From Elusimicrobiota bacterium (GTDB lineage Bacteria > Elusimicrobiota > Elusimicrobia > UBA1565 > UBA9628): a DNA stretch of 64,000 bases. Position 1 is the stretch's first letter. Every line of letters starts with the position of its first letter. Where the stretch lies: positions 47,412 to 111,411 of the forward strand of contig JACRDP010000015.1 of assembly GCA_016212855.1 (NCBI GenBank), given 5' to 3'. The notes beneath the pieces were generated by a model that did no database searches, was not told where the DNA came from, and worked only from the letters and a program-made list of their open reading frames with translations. Made by a program: the position numbers and the translations under genes. This document shows, one piece after another, positions 54,593-62,654 of the stretch.

Positions 54593-56027
54593 TTCGGAAG
54601 TACCCCACGAGCGCGCAGTGCAGCGGGCGCGCGAAATGAGACGCCTTGGTGAGCCCGTCGCCGGTCGGCGTGCCGATCGACATCGTGGCGTAGCCCTCGC
54701 CGAGGCCGAGCCCGTACAAAGTGGGCGCGTTCTTGACGTAGATCGAGCACTGCATGCGCCGGGCCATCTTGGTCAGGTTGCCGACGTTCGTCGAATGCAT
54801 CGCGGCCGTGTGTCGATGGCCGCCTTCGGCCTGCGCGGCGAGCTCGATGGCCGCGTCGACGTCGGGGACCACGGTGACGGGCAGGAACGGCATCAACTGC
54901 TCCGTCCAAACCAAGGTATGGTCGTTCGCGACGAGGGACCACAGCAGGCGGGCCTCGGCGGGACTGGTCAGGCCGATCCCCTTGGCGATCACGGAAGCGT
55001 CCTTGCCCACGTAATCCCTATTAAGGACGGGATCCTTGCAGCCCTTACCGCCTTCTTTGATGACGAGCTTGGTCAGCGCGGCGCACTGTTGCGCGTTCAA
55101 CTCGTAGGCGCGCCGGTCGGCGCGCATCGCCTCGAGGAACTTCGCCTTCGCGGCCTCGACGACGATCACTTCCTTCTCCGCGGTGCAGAGAACGTTGTTG
55201 TCGAAGGAGGCGCCGAAGATCACGTCCTGGGCGCATTTCGGGAACACCGCGGTCTCGTCCACGACGACCGGCGGGTTGCCGGGGCCGGCGGCGATCGTCT
55301 TGCAGGTCTTGCCGACCGTCATGGCGACCTTCACGATCGCGGGGCCGCCGGTGACCATGTTGACGCGCGCGTCGGGATGCGCGAGCAGGTTTTTGGTGTT
55401 TTCCTGCGACGGCTTGTCGTAGGTCGTCATCAGCGCGTGCGGCCCGCCGGCGCCGACGATCGCGGCCGAGAGGACGCGCATCGTCTCGAGGCAGGTCTTG
55501 AACGACGCCGGGTGCGGCGCGAAGACGACGGAGTTGCCGGCCGCGAGGATCGAGATCGCGTTATTGATGATCGTCGCGGCCGGGTTCGTGGACGGCGTGA
55601 TCGCGGCGACGACGCCGTACGGGGCGTACTCGACGAGGGTGAGGCCCTTATCGCCGGTGTAGGCGCGGCTGGTCAGGTCCTCGACGCCGGGCGTGCGGGT
55701 CGCGCACACCAGGTTTTTCTGGACCTTGTCTTCCTTCCGGCCCATGCCGGTTTCTTCGACGGCCATCTTCGCGAGGCGCTCGGCGTTGGCGATGGCGGCT
55801 TTGCGCATGGCGCGGATGATCTCTCGTCGCGCCTCGAGCCCAAGGTCGTGGAACGTCTCCTGGGCCGCGACCGCGGCCTGCACGGCGGCGTCCACGCTCG
55901 GGAATAAGACGGAATCTCCCGAGGACGCCGCCGGCTTCGCCGTCGCGACCGTTCCGCAGTCCTCTTTTTCCAGGCGCTTGAGGACTTCCGAGACGATTTT
56001 GGCTATCTCGTCACTTTGCATGCGCAT
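54585..56027 (-). CDS. CoA-acylating aldehyde dehydrogenase (EutE/PduP type) of the BMC
   Basis: The 480-residue enzyme converts acetaldehyde plus CoA and NAD+ into acetyl-CoA. An N-terminal amphipathic helix (DEIAKIVSEVLKRLEKE) and linker form the encapsulation peptide. The dehydrogenase body has TPSTNPAATIINNAI, VTGGPAIVK, AGPGNPPVVV and the catalytic Cys281 in FDNNVLCTAEKEV. Length is normal. It overlaps the upstream BMC-P gene by 17 bases. An alternative start is Met3. No alcohol dehydrogenase to regenerate NAD+ is found in the window. Confidence 0.93.
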   Translation of the reverse strand: MRMQSDEIAKIVSEVLKRLEKEDCGTVATAKPAASSGDSVLFPSVDAAVQAAVAAQETFHDLGLEARREIIRAMRKAAIANAERLAKMAVEETGMGRKEDKVQKNLVCATRTPGVEDLTSRAYTGDKGLTLVEYAPYGVVAAITPSTNPAATIINNAISILAAGNSVVFAPHPASFKTCLETMRVLSAAIVGAGGPHALMTTYDKPSQENTKNLLAHPDARVNMVTGGPAIVKVAMTVGKTCKTIAAGPGNPPVVVDETAVFPKCAQDVIFGASFDNNVLCTAEKEVIVVEAAKAKFLEAMRADRRAYELNAQQCAALTKLVIKEGGKGCKDPVLNRDYVGKDASVIAKGIGLTSPAEARLLWSLVANDHTLVWTEQLMPFLPVTVVPDVDAAIELAAQAEGGHRHTAAMHSTNVGNLTKMARRMQCSIYVKNAPTLYGLGLGEGYATMSIGTPTGDGLTKASHFARPLHCALVGYFRIA

Positions 56028-56319
56028 CCTCGGACTTCTTGAACGCGGTCTTTCCGGACGCTTCGACCGTGTCGACGATGGCGAAGATCACCGCGTCGAC
56101 CGGCCGTCCTTCCGTACGTGTCGTCTGTCTGGCACTGGATCCCTGCACGATCAGGACGAGTTCCCCCTCGCCGGCGCCGACGGAGTCGACGGCGACGAGG
56201 GGGCCTCCCTTGGAGGAGCCGGCGAGATCGACGGGCTGCACCAGCAGCAGCTTCGATCCGACCAGCTTCTCGTCCTTGAGCGTGCAGACGACCGTGCCCG
56301 TGACGCGGGCGAAGATCAT
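56011..56319 (-). CDS. BMC-P pentamer vertex protein (copy 3)
   Basis: The 102-residue protein has FARVTGTVVCTLKDEKLVG, LLLVQPVDLAG, VAVDSVGAGEGELVLIVQGSSARQT and DAVIFAIVDTVE, all typical of EutN/CcmL. It has a charged, lysine-rich C-terminal tail of about ten residues that the other two copies lack. It follows the second BMC-H gene with a 12-base gap and overlaps the dehydrogenase gene. Confidence 0.93.
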   Translation of the reverse strand: MIFARVTGTVVCTLKDEKLVGSKLLLVQPVDLAGSSKGGPLVAVDSVGAGEGELVLIVQGSSARQTTRTEGRPVDAVIFAIVDTVEASGKTAFKKSEDAHAK

Positions 56320-56331
56320 GGTTTGTCTCCC

Positions 56332-56628
56332 TTACTTCTTGCGCGCCATGTGCTCAGGGGAAGAGATCGGCATCTTGCCCTCGAGATCCGGGTGCGGCTG
56401 CGGGATGACGTGCACGGCGATGAGCTCGCCGACCTTCTGCGCGGCGGCGGCGCCGGAGTCGCAGGCGGCCTTGCAGGCGGCGACTTCGCCGCGGAACAGG
56501 ACGGTCACGAGACCGGTCCCGACTTTTTCATAGCCCACGATGCGGACGTCGGCGGCCTTCACGGCGGCGTCGGCGGCTTCGACGCAGGCGATCAAACCGC
56601 GCGTCTCGATCATTCCCAGTGCGTTCAT
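56332..56628 (-). CDS. BMC-H shell hexamer protein (second copy)
   Basis: The 98-residue protein carries [21 protein letters not shown], the pore loop [19 protein letters not shown] and [16 protein letters not shown]. The pore motif TGLV differs from NGLC in the other BMC-H. Both end with the same VIP-x-PH-x-DLE tail, so they are closely related paralogues. It is placed early in the operon, after pduL, which should give high expression. Confidence 0.93.
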   Translation of the reverse strand: MNALGMIETRGLIACVEAADAAVKAADVRIVGYEKVGTGLVTVLFRGEVAACKAACDSGAAAAQKVGELIAVHVIPQPHPDLEGKMPISSPEHMARKK

Positions 56629-56639
56629 CGGTATTCTCC

Positions 56640-57275
56640 TTACGCTATGTGCACGAAATCGCCGGTCTTAAGCCCGGCGGTGTTCGCTTCGTCCGTATCG
56701 ACATGAAATTCCAAACTATACTTGGGCCCCACCCTCACCACGACGTCTTCAAACACGACGGCTCGGCCCCCGCCGGTCCCGGCGCGAACTCTCACCGTTT
56801 CTCCGGAGGTTATTCCCAAGGCCGCCGCTTCGGACGGCGAGAAATGGAGATGGCGCTGGGCGACGATGACGCCCTCTTTGATTTCCACCTGGCCCATCGG
56901 CCCGATCAAGACGGCGCCCGCGGAGCCCTTCACGTCGCCGGACTCGCGTACCGGCGGGTTGAGGCCGATCGCGAACGCATCGGTTGCGGCGAGCTCGATC
57001 TGGGTGTGGTCGCGGTAAGGCGCGACGAGGCGGATTTTTTTCAAGACGCCTTTCGGCCCCTTCACGTCGATGCACTCCTCGGCGGCGTAGAAGCCGGGCT
57101 GCTTGATGTCCTTGACGCGTTTGGGCTCGGCGTTCGCGCCGAACAAAATCTTGAAGTGCTCCTTGGTGAGGTGGCAGTGCTTGACCGAGACGCCCGCCGG
57201 GATGGCGAGCTTCGAGCGCTTCATGCGCTTGGCGATTTCCGCCGAAAGCCCGGCGATCTCGGAGGGGCCGATCAC
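56640..57275 (-). CDS. pduL: Phosphate propanoyltransferase PduL
   Basis: The 211-residue enzyme swaps CoA and phosphate, turning acetyl-CoA into acetyl-phosphate and freeing CoA inside the shell. Both zinc-binding barrels are visible: [18 protein letters not shown] (His33, His35) and [11 protein letters not shown] (His142, His144). The start is the GTG at 57275, four bases inside the end of tpiA (GTGA); the longer frame upstream is tpiA in another frame. The N-terminal 20 residues are amphipathic ([13 protein letters not shown]) and may target the enzyme to the lumen. Confidence 0.93.
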   Translation of the reverse strand: MIGPSEIAGLSAEIAKRMKRSKLAIPAGVSVKHCHLTKEHFKILFGANAEPKRVKDIKQPGFYAAEECIDVKGPKGVLKKIRLVAPYRDHTQIELAATDAFAIGLNPPVRESGDVKGSAGAVLIGPMGQVEIKEGVIVAQRHLHFSPSEAAALGITSGETVRVRAGTGGGRAVVFEDVVVRVGPKYSLEFHVDTDEANTAGLKTGDFVHIA

Positions 57276-58036
57276 GCTTTCTGGAATCCCATGATGCGCA
57301 GGAAGTCTTTCTTGAGCGAGGCGCCGCCGACGAGCGCGCCGTCTACGTCCTCTTGGGCCATGAGGCTGTCCACGTTTTCGGCCGTGACGGAGCCGCCGTA
57401 TAGGATGCGCGTGCCCGCGGCGAAGCCGTCGCCGTGAATTTTCTTCAGCCGGCCGCGGATGAACAGGTGCGCTTCCTGCGCCTGCGCGGGACTCGCGGTC
57501 TTGCCGGTGCCGATGGCCCATACGGGCTCGTAGGCGATGACGGCCTTGGCGAGGTCGGCGGGCGCGAAGCCCTTCAGGCCGTCCGCGATCTGGGTTTCGA
57601 GCACGCGCCAGGTTTTCTGCGACTCGCGCTCCTCGAGCGTCTCGCCCACGCAGACGACCGGCGTGAGGCCCGCCTTGAGCGCGGCGCCGAGCTTCTTGTT
57701 GATCCAGGCGTCGGTGTCGCCGAACAGCTTGCGGCGCTCGCTGTGGCCGATGAGCACCATGGAGCAGCCCGCGTCCTTGATCTGGCCCATCGAAATTTCG
57801 CCGGTGTAGGCCCCGGAAGGCTCCCAGTAGCCGTTCTGCGCGCCGAGGCGGACGTTCGTGCCCTCGAGAACCTGCGCGACGACGGTGATCGCGGTGGCCG
57901 GGACGAACACGGCGACCTCGCCTGAGGCCGATCCGGCCCCACCGGCGACCGATTTGGCCAGTTCGACGGACTGGGCCAAGGTGAGATTCATCTTCCAGTT
58001 GCCGGCGAGCAGCGGTCGACGTAAAGCTGAGGCCAT
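57272..58036 (-). CDS. tpiA: Triose-phosphate isomerase, first gene of the BMC operon
   Basis: The 254-residue enzyme interconverts glyceraldehyde-3-phosphate and dihydroxyacetone phosphate. Catalytic residues are all present: Lys15 in AGNWKMN, His98 in LIGHSERR, Glu170 in IAYEPVWAIGTG, and the phosphate site YGGSV. The ATG at 58036 is chosen because GGAG lies five bases before it and because the operator palindrome lies just upstream; a GTG at 58066 would add ten residues over that palindrome. A TPI here would drain the glyceraldehyde-3-phosphate produced by DERA. It may also be the cell's only TPI, recruited to this operon. Confidence 0.92.
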   Translation of the reverse strand: MASALRRPLLAGNWKMNLTLAQSVELAKSVAGGAGSASGEVAVFVPATAITVVAQVLEGTNVRLGAQNGYWEPSGAYTGEISMGQIKDAGCSMVLIGHSERRKLFGDTDAWINKKLGAALKAGLTPVVCVGETLEERESQKTWRVLETQIADGLKGFAPADLAKAVIAYEPVWAIGTGKTASPAQAQEAHLFIRGRLKKIHGDGFAAGTRILYGGSVTAENVDSLMAQEDVDGALVGGASLKKDFLRIMGFQKA

Positions 58037-58048
58037 TTTCTCTCCGTT

Positions 58049-58067
58049 TGTGGCCAACTTGGCCACA
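58049..58067. promoter_or_regulatory. Palindromic operator candidate of the BMC operon
   Basis: TGTGGCCAA-C-TTGGCCACA is a perfect 9-bp inverted repeat around one base. It lies about 20 bases downstream of the predicted transcription start (near 58087) and 12 bases upstream of the tpiA ATG. A repressor bound here would block elongation or translation. No regulator gene is adjacent. Confidence 0.65.
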
Positions 58068-58093
58068 CTTTCCCGTCTCGGAACGTCAGAAGA

Positions 58094-58122
58094 ATTCTAC
58101 AGGGTCCGTGCGGCCCTGTCAA
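58094..58122 (-). promoter_or_regulatory. Promoter of the BMC operon
   Basis: Minus-strand TTGACA (58117-58122) and TAGAAT (58094-58099) are separated by exactly 17 bases, close to the sigma70 consensus. The leader before tpiA would be about 50 bases and contains the palindrome. Confidence 0.85.
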
Positions 58123-58139
58123 TGGGAAAATGGACGGCC

Positions 58140-58168
58140 TTGACAATTTTCTTTGGGCCACCTATATT
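58140..58168 (+). promoter_or_regulatory. Promoter of the plus-strand lipoprotein gene
   Basis: TTGACA (58140-58145) and TATATT (58163-58168) have a 17-base spacer. It is divergent from the BMC promoter; the two -35 boxes are 17 bases apart, so a bound regulator could affect both. Confidence 0.85.
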
Positions 58169-58208
58169 TGGTGCCGACGCTGTCGCCCCCCAAGGAGAAC
58201 CACAGACC

Positions 58209-58592
58209 ATGACGACTATCACCCGCCGCCTCGCACCTTACGCCCTTGTCGCCGCGTTCGCCGTCGCCAGCGGCGGCTGCATGTACACCGCGCTGGTCAA
58301 ACCCAAGGCGGAGAAGATCGTGACGGTCCAAGGCTCCAAGGCGGAAATCCTGGCCCAGCTGTCGGAGACGTTCAAGGAGCTCGAGTTGAAGTCGATCAAC
58401 GTCAACGCGAAGGCGGGCTACGTCGGGGCCGCCCGCGGCTTGGGCTACGCCGAGTCGACCTTCATCGAGGCCCGGGTCATCGGCGACGCCGCGCCGCTGC
58501 AGGTGCGCGTCCAGGTCAAGTCGAGCGGAGACGGTCAGGCGCTGCTGGACCAGATCATTGCCGCATTCTCCAAGCGCGCCAAGGTCTCCTAA
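58209..58592 (+). CDS. Small lipoprotein (DUF3568-like)
   Basis: The 127-residue protein has a signal peptide with Cys24 in VASGGC, a non-canonical but usable lipobox. The mature part is a small alpha/beta domain (SKAEILAQLSETFKELELKS, QVRVQVKSSGDG) similar to short envelope lipoproteins of the DUF3568 kind. AGGAG lies about 12 bases before the ATG. It is the only complete plus-strand gene in the window and shares a divergent control region with the BMC operon. The function is unknown. Confidence 0.75.
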   Translation: MTTITRRLAPYALVAAFAVASGGCMYTALVKPKAEKIVTVQGSKAEILAQLSETFKELELKSINVNAKAGYVGAARGLGYAESTFIEARVIGDAAPLQVRVQVKSSGDGQALLDQIIAAFSKRAKVS

Positions 58593-58599
58593 TTTCAGC

Positions 58600-58667
58600 G
58601 GGTGTCAGGCTTCACTATTCGAACAATTCTTCCGGAAGAATTGTTCGAATAGTGAAGCCTGACACCC
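58600..58667. repeat. Perfect 68-bp palindrome between convergent genes
   Basis: Two 34-bp arms meet without a loop at 58633/58634. The arm starts GGGTGTCAGGCTTCAC and ends ATTCTTCC. It lies between the ends of the lipoprotein gene (58592) and the phosphatase gene (58675) and could stop transcription from both sides, though no T-run follows. The outer 19 bases recur at 37211-37229, so it is probably a dispersed repeat element rather than only a terminator. Confidence 0.9.
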
Positions 58668-58674
58668 TCTCACA

Positions 58675-59268
58675 TCAGAACTGCGACAACGGGACGACCA
58701 CCTCCCCCATCTTTCCGGGAGAGTACTGGTCGTTCTTGACGGCGTGCTTGCCGCGGCGGATGCGCACGCCCAGCACGCTCACCTTCTTGGCCTCGAGCAT
58801 GTCCTGGTCGCTGTCGCCGAAGAAGGCGACGAAGTGGCCCTCCTGCATGTGCAGGTGCTTGGCCGTGCCGTCGGGCGTGAAGATGAACGAGCGCGGAGCG
58901 AGCTTGCGCCACTCCTTCTTCAGGGCGTCGCCCTCGACGGCCTGCCGCTCGGCCATGATGACGACGCGAAAGCCGAGGATACGCAGCGCGCCGGCGATGG
59001 CGAAGGGGACGTACTTGACCGACTCGAGGTCGTAGGCGTTGTTGAGCGCGCCCCAGTACGACGGGCTGTCGCGCTGGGTGACGCCGGCGGCGGCCTTCTC
59101 GTACGCCTTGTGCGCGTCTACCAAGGTGTCGTCGTAGTCGAAGGCGACCGAGAGGCGGCCGATGGTGATGAGGCTGAAGAACAGGCCCCAGACGCTCATC
59201 ATCGCCAGGATCTTCTTCGTCGTCGTCCAGCCCTTCTCGACTTTGGCGCGCGCGTCCTTGAAGACCAT
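58675..59268 (-). CDS. Class B-like acid phosphatase (HAD superfamily)
   Basis: The 197-residue protein has an N-terminal membrane segment (MMSVWGLFFSLITIG) and HAD motif I in VAFDYDDTLVD, with both aspartates. Motif IV reads FFGDSDQDMLEAKKV, followed by GVRIRRG, as in AphA. AphA-type enzymes release phosphate from nucleotides in the periplasm. The gene sits one base after the 5'-nucleotidase gene, which supports joint nucleotide dephosphorylation. It is shorter than AphA (about 237 residues). Confidence 0.7.
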   Translation of the reverse strand: MVFKDARAKVEKGWTTTKKILAMMSVWGLFFSLITIGRLSVAFDYDDTLVDAHKAYEKAAAGVTQRDSPSYWGALNNAYDLESVKYVPFAIAGALRILGFRVVIMAERQAVEGDALKKEWRKLAPRSFIFTPDGTAKHLHMQEGHFVAFFGDSDQDMLEAKKVSVLGVRIRRGKHAVKNDQYSPGKMGEVVVPLSQF

Positions 59269-59269
59269 G

Positions 59270-60763
59270 TCAGTTCTCCCTCTGCTTGAGCCGTCCGATC
59301 GCGGGCGCGACGACCGTGCCCTGCTTGCGCGCGCATTCGTTCAACAGGTCGCGCGCGAGCGCGCCCGTCGCCTCCGACGAGACGAAACGGTCGAACATGG
59401 AGTAGCCGTCCCCCCCGTTCGTCAGGAAATCCAAGGTGCCGAGCGTATAGGTCTTCGCGTCGTCGAGCGGCGCGCCGCCGACGGTGATCGAGGCGAGGCG
59501 CGTCCCGGCCGGCGCCGGACGTTTATATTCGATGTTCGCCCCGGACTCCTGGACGATGCGCTCGAGGCCCACGCCGTGCTCGAACGCCGCGCGCAGGTCG
59601 GAGCCCTTCAGGACGAGCTTGACCAAGGAGTTGTCGAACGGCATGACGTTGAAGAGGGAGCGCAAGGTCACGGGCCCGGCGGCGAGTTCGGAGCGGATGC
59701 CGCCGCCGTTCTGCAGGGCCGCGTCGACGCCCATCAGCTCGCGGTAACAGTCCGTCATCCAGTCGCCCATGGCGCTCTCGTGCTCGGAGTCGCGGCCCAT
59801 CGCGGCCGGGGCGGTGGCGATCACGGTCTCGAAGATCTTGCCGACGCTTTCGATGTAGCCGTCGACGATCTTCTTCACCGCCGGGTCCTCGCCGACGCGG
59901 TCGGGCCACAGGTCGATGAGCTCGTCGGAGGACGCGGTCACGGCCTCCGTCTTCGGGTCGATCTCGAGCGTCGTGCGCCCCGCTTTCACGAGGTATGAGC
60001 CCGCTTGCACGATCAAGGTCCCGTTCTCGCCGCGGATCGCGCGAGTCAGGAAGGTGTGGGAGTGGCCGCCGACGATGAGGTCGATGCCGGGGACCTCGCG
60101 CGCGAGGGTCTGGTCGCCCTCGAACTTCTGGTTTTCCTGCTCGAGGCCGATGTGGGTGACGGCGATGATCACCGTCGCGCCTTCTTTCTTCAGCGCCTTC
60201 ACGCACTCTCGCGCGACGTCGACCTCGCGGCGGAAGTCGAGGCCGGCGATGTTTTTCGGGAAGGCCAGCCGGCGCATGTTCGTCGTGGTCAGGCCGAAGA
60301 TGCCGATCTTGACGCCGGCGACCTGCTTGACGATCCAGGGCCGGACCCAAGGCGCCAGCTTGCCGTCCGCGCCGTAGGTATTGGCGGACAGCACGGGGAC
60401 CTTGATCTTGGCGACCAGGCCGCGCAGCTCCTCGGCGCCGGAGTCGTACTCGTGGTTGCCGATGACGACCGCGTCGTAGCCGATCGCGTTGAACACGTCG
60501 GCCACGGCCGCGCCTTTCGTGAGCGAACCCTCGGGGGTGCCCTGCCACCAGTCGCCCCCGTCGAGAACGAGCTTGGGGCCGGCCTCCCGTGAGATCAAGG
60601 ACGCCAGCGCCGCGGCTCCCCCGATCATGCGGTTCGGCTGAAACTTGTCGGGCCGAGCCATGATCCAGCCGTGGATGTCGTTGGTGTGGTAGACGCGGAT
60701 CTTGATCGGCTCTGCGGCCGGGGCGGAGACGGCGAACAGGACGAGCAGGAGCACCAGCTTCAT
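59270..60763 (-). CDS. Periplasmic 5'-nucleotidase/UDP-sugar hydrolase (UshA family)
   Basis: The 497-residue protein has a signal peptide (MKLVLLLVLFAVSAPAAE), the metallophosphatase domain with YHTNDIHGW, DGGDWWQGTP, VIGNHEYDSG, AVTHIGLEQE and VGGHSHTFL, and the C-terminal nucleotidase domain with NGGGIRSEL and TNGGDGYSMFD. All di-metal ligands are in place. Such enzymes strip phosphate from extracellular nucleotides. It overlaps the next gene upstream by four bases, the acid phosphatase follows at once, and the deoxyribose-phosphate BMC is next beyond the palindrome. Confidence 0.92.
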   Translation of the reverse strand: MKLVLLLVLFAVSAPAAEPIKIRVYHTNDIHGWIMARPDKFQPNRMIGGAAALASLISREAGPKLVLDGGDWWQGTPEGSLTKGAAVADVFNAIGYDAVVIGNHEYDSGAEELRGLVAKIKVPVLSANTYGADGKLAPWVRPWIVKQVAGVKIGIFGLTTTNMRRLAFPKNIAGLDFRREVDVARECVKALKKEGATVIIAVTHIGLEQENQKFEGDQTLAREVPGIDLIVGGHSHTFLTRAIRGENGTLIVQAGSYLVKAGRTTLEIDPKTEAVTASSDELIDLWPDRVGEDPAVKKIVDGYIESVGKIFETVIATAPAAMGRDSEHESAMGDWMTDCYRELMGVDAALQNGGGIRSELAAGPVTLRSLFNVMPFDNSLVKLVLKGSDLRAAFEHGVGLERIVQESGANIEYKRPAPAGTRLASITVGGAPLDDAKTYTLGTLDFLTNGGDGYSMFDRFVSSEATGALARDLLNECARKQGTVVAPAIGRLKQREN

Positions 60764-61326
60764 TCGGCGAGGCTCCCGGACAGCGCGTCGCAGGCCTGCT
60801 GCACGGCCTCGGCCGCGTTGGAGAAGCGGTTCGAGACGGCCTCACGCTTGAGCGCGGCGGTCAAAGACGGATTCTCATGCGCGTCGGAGCGGGTCAGGCG
60901 GCGCAGACGCTCGGCTTCTCCCGCCCAGCGCTTAGCCTCGACGAGCGCGGCGACGCGCTTGCCCCCGCGCGCGGACGAAGCGGCGGTCAGGGACTTCGCC
61001 GACGCGCGCAGGGCCTCGGCGGTCTTGAGCAAGCCCGCGTCGGTCTCGACGCCGTAGCGCGCGGCCTCGGCGACGGCCTGGACGACGTGCTCGACGGCCT
61101 CGCGCAACGCGAAGGAGAGATCCGCCGCGTCGGCCTTGGCGAAGCCGCGCAGGGATTTCTGAGACGGCACGGCCGCCTCGCGCCAGCCCAGCGCGCGCAG
61201 GCGCGCGGTGCGCGCGGCCGAGAGCGAGGACGGAGCGGGACGGCGGAACCAGTCGGCGGCGGCGTTCGCCGCGGCGACCAAGGTGTCCAGCTGTCCCTTC
61301 AGGCTCTCCGAGGCGGTTCTGCGCAT
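60760..61326 (-). CDS. PhoU/DUF47-like helical protein
   Basis: The 188-residue protein is entirely helical and alanine-rich. The C-terminal part (EAKRWAGEAERLRRLTRSD, LTAALKREAVSNRFSNAAEAVQQAC) has the spacing of E-x-x-AD/ER motifs in DUF47, a PhoU relative linked to phosphate transporters. No phosphate transporter is visible nearby, but two phosphatases follow, which fits phosphate metabolism. The assignment is tentative. Confidence 0.45.
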   Translation of the reverse strand: MRRTASESLKGQLDTLVAAANAAADWFRRPAPSSLSAARTARLRALGWREAAVPSQKSLRGFAKADAADLSFALREAVEHVVQAVAEAARYGVETDAGLLKTAEALRASAKSLTAASSARGGKRVAALVEAKRWAGEAERLRRLTRSDAHENPSLTAALKREAVSNRFSNAAEAVQQACDALSGSLAE

Positions 61327-61336
61327 GGAGCGCAGT

Positions 61337-61960
61337 TTACGAAATTTTTTGGAGGACCGACAGCAGGCAGCGCACGCCGCCGCGCGCGGCGTCGAGCGAC
61401 GTCTCGGTTCGCAAGGTCAGGCCCGCGGCCTCGAAGCGCTCGCGGAAGAAGCGGCGGTGGACGAACTCCTTGTCGCCCGCGTAGCCGTGGGCCAGTATCA
61501 GGCGGCCGCCGGGCTTGAGCCAGGACGCCACGCGGGGAAACAGGGCGTTGAACTCCTCCGCCACCCCGGGCCGGTCCAGGTAGTACAGCACGTCGCCCAG
61601 CACGATCGCGTCGAACGGGGCGAACAGGCCGGGGTCCCAGGTCATCAGGTCGGCCTCGATGAAGGCCGCGGGCGCCCGCTTGCGGGCCCGCTCGAGGGCC
61701 ACCACGGAGATGTCCAAGGCGATCACGCGGGCGGCGCGCTTGGCGAGCTTTTCCGTGAAATGCCCCTCGGCGCAGCCGACCTCGAGGGCGGCCCCCAGGG
61801 GGACGGTCCCCAAGGCCTTGTCCATGGCCTCCAGGCGGGCCGCCTCGTAGGGCGCGGTCGTGTAGCCGAAGGGGTCCGGGCGCTTGCCGAACTGGCGGTT
61901 CATTTTGCGCCGGGTCTTGTAGGCCTGCCAGGAGACTTTCAGCCCCGACCAGAAGCTCAC
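61337..61960 (-). CDS. SAM-dependent methyltransferase (NodS-like)
   Basis: The 207-residue protein has motif I AALEVGCAEGHFTEKLA, motif II-like VIALDISVVALERARKR and the segment APFDAIVLGDVLYYL. The start is the GTG at 61960, overlapping the DUF72 gene stop (GTGA). The longer reading upstream is the DUF72 gene in another frame. The N-terminal phrase FGYTTAPYEAARLEAM is found in NodS-like methyltransferases. The substrate is unknown. Confidence 0.85.
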   Translation of the reverse strand: MSFWSGLKVSWQAYKTRRKMNRQFGKRPDPFGYTTAPYEAARLEAMDKALGTVPLGAALEVGCAEGHFTEKLAKRAARVIALDISVVALERARKRAPAAFIEADLMTWDPGLFAPFDAIVLGDVLYYLDRPGVAEEFNALFPRVASWLKPGGRLILAHGYAGDKEFVHRRFFRERFEAAGLTLRTETSLDAARGGVRCLLSVLQKIS

Positions 61961-62652
61961 AAGGCCTCCTGGAGGCGCTGGGCGTCGCGGAAAGAGTCGC
62001 GGTGGGACAGCGCCACGAAGGCGGGTTTTCCGTCGACGGCCGCGGCGATTGTAGACAAATTGGCCACACTCAGCCCCCCCATGCGGGGCAGGACCGGGCG
62101 CAGGTAGCGGAACCCTCCGCCCCTGGGCGGAGGCTGGCGCAGGGGATCGAAGGCCCTGATCAGACCGAGCTCGGCGCACACCTTGTCGCCGAGGGTATGC
62201 CAATCGGCTCCCCGGGGGTGCCAGACGAACTTGAGCTTCCCCCGCGCCGCGCCCTTAAAGAACCGGTACAGGTCCCGCAGGCGGTCCGGCCCGGGCTGAA
62301 ACGAGGCCGGGGTCTCGAACACCACGATCTCCGCCCCCAGGGCCTCGGCCGCGGCCTTTGTGGCCATCCAGGCCTCATGGACCTCCAGACTCTCCCGGAA
62401 GCCGCCGCATTGGAGTTGGCGGGACTTGGACAGTTTGCGCCCCGAGGCCGGAAATCCCGAGTCCTGGGGGCCGTGCGTGATCGAGCGCAGGGCCTGCAGA
62501 GCGGCGGCGCCGCCCGCCGGGATGTCCGCGCGCCAGGCCGCCAAGGTCTCGAGCTTCGGAAGGCCCTTCCCGGTGTCCGTCTCAACGAACGACAACGTTC
62601 TCCAATATCGGTCACGCCCGACGGGATAGCCGGCGCAGCCCACTTTGATCAT
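61957..62652 (-). CDS. DUF72 family protein
   Basis: The 231-residue protein starts MIKVGCAGYPVGRDRYW and has EIVVFETPASFQPGP, FVWHPRGADWH and the closing AFVALSHRDSFRDA, consistent with the DUF72 TIM barrel. The function of the family is unknown. The start at 62652 is three bases before the stop of the small membrane protein gene, so the two are coupled. The N-terminus lacks the usual E-x-N-x-T-F-Y phrase, so it is a divergent member. Confidence 0.7.
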   Translation of the reverse strand: MIKVGCAGYPVGRDRYWRTLSFVETDTGKGLPKLETLAAWRADIPAGGAAALQALRSITHGPQDSGFPASGRKLSKSRQLQCGGFRESLEVHEAWMATKAAAEALGAEIVVFETPASFQPGPDRLRDLYRFFKGAARGKLKFVWHPRGADWHTLGDKVCAELGLIRAFDPLRQPPPRGGGFRYLRPVLPRMGGLSVANLSTIAAAVDGKPAFVALSHRDSFRDAQRLQEAL

Positions 62653-62654
62653 GC

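Noticed and set aside
58037..58066. N-terminal extension of tpiA from a GTG at 58066
   Set aside because: It would place the perfect palindrome inside the coding region, lacks a ribosome site and is not conserved in TPI; ATG 58036 has GGAG at good distance.
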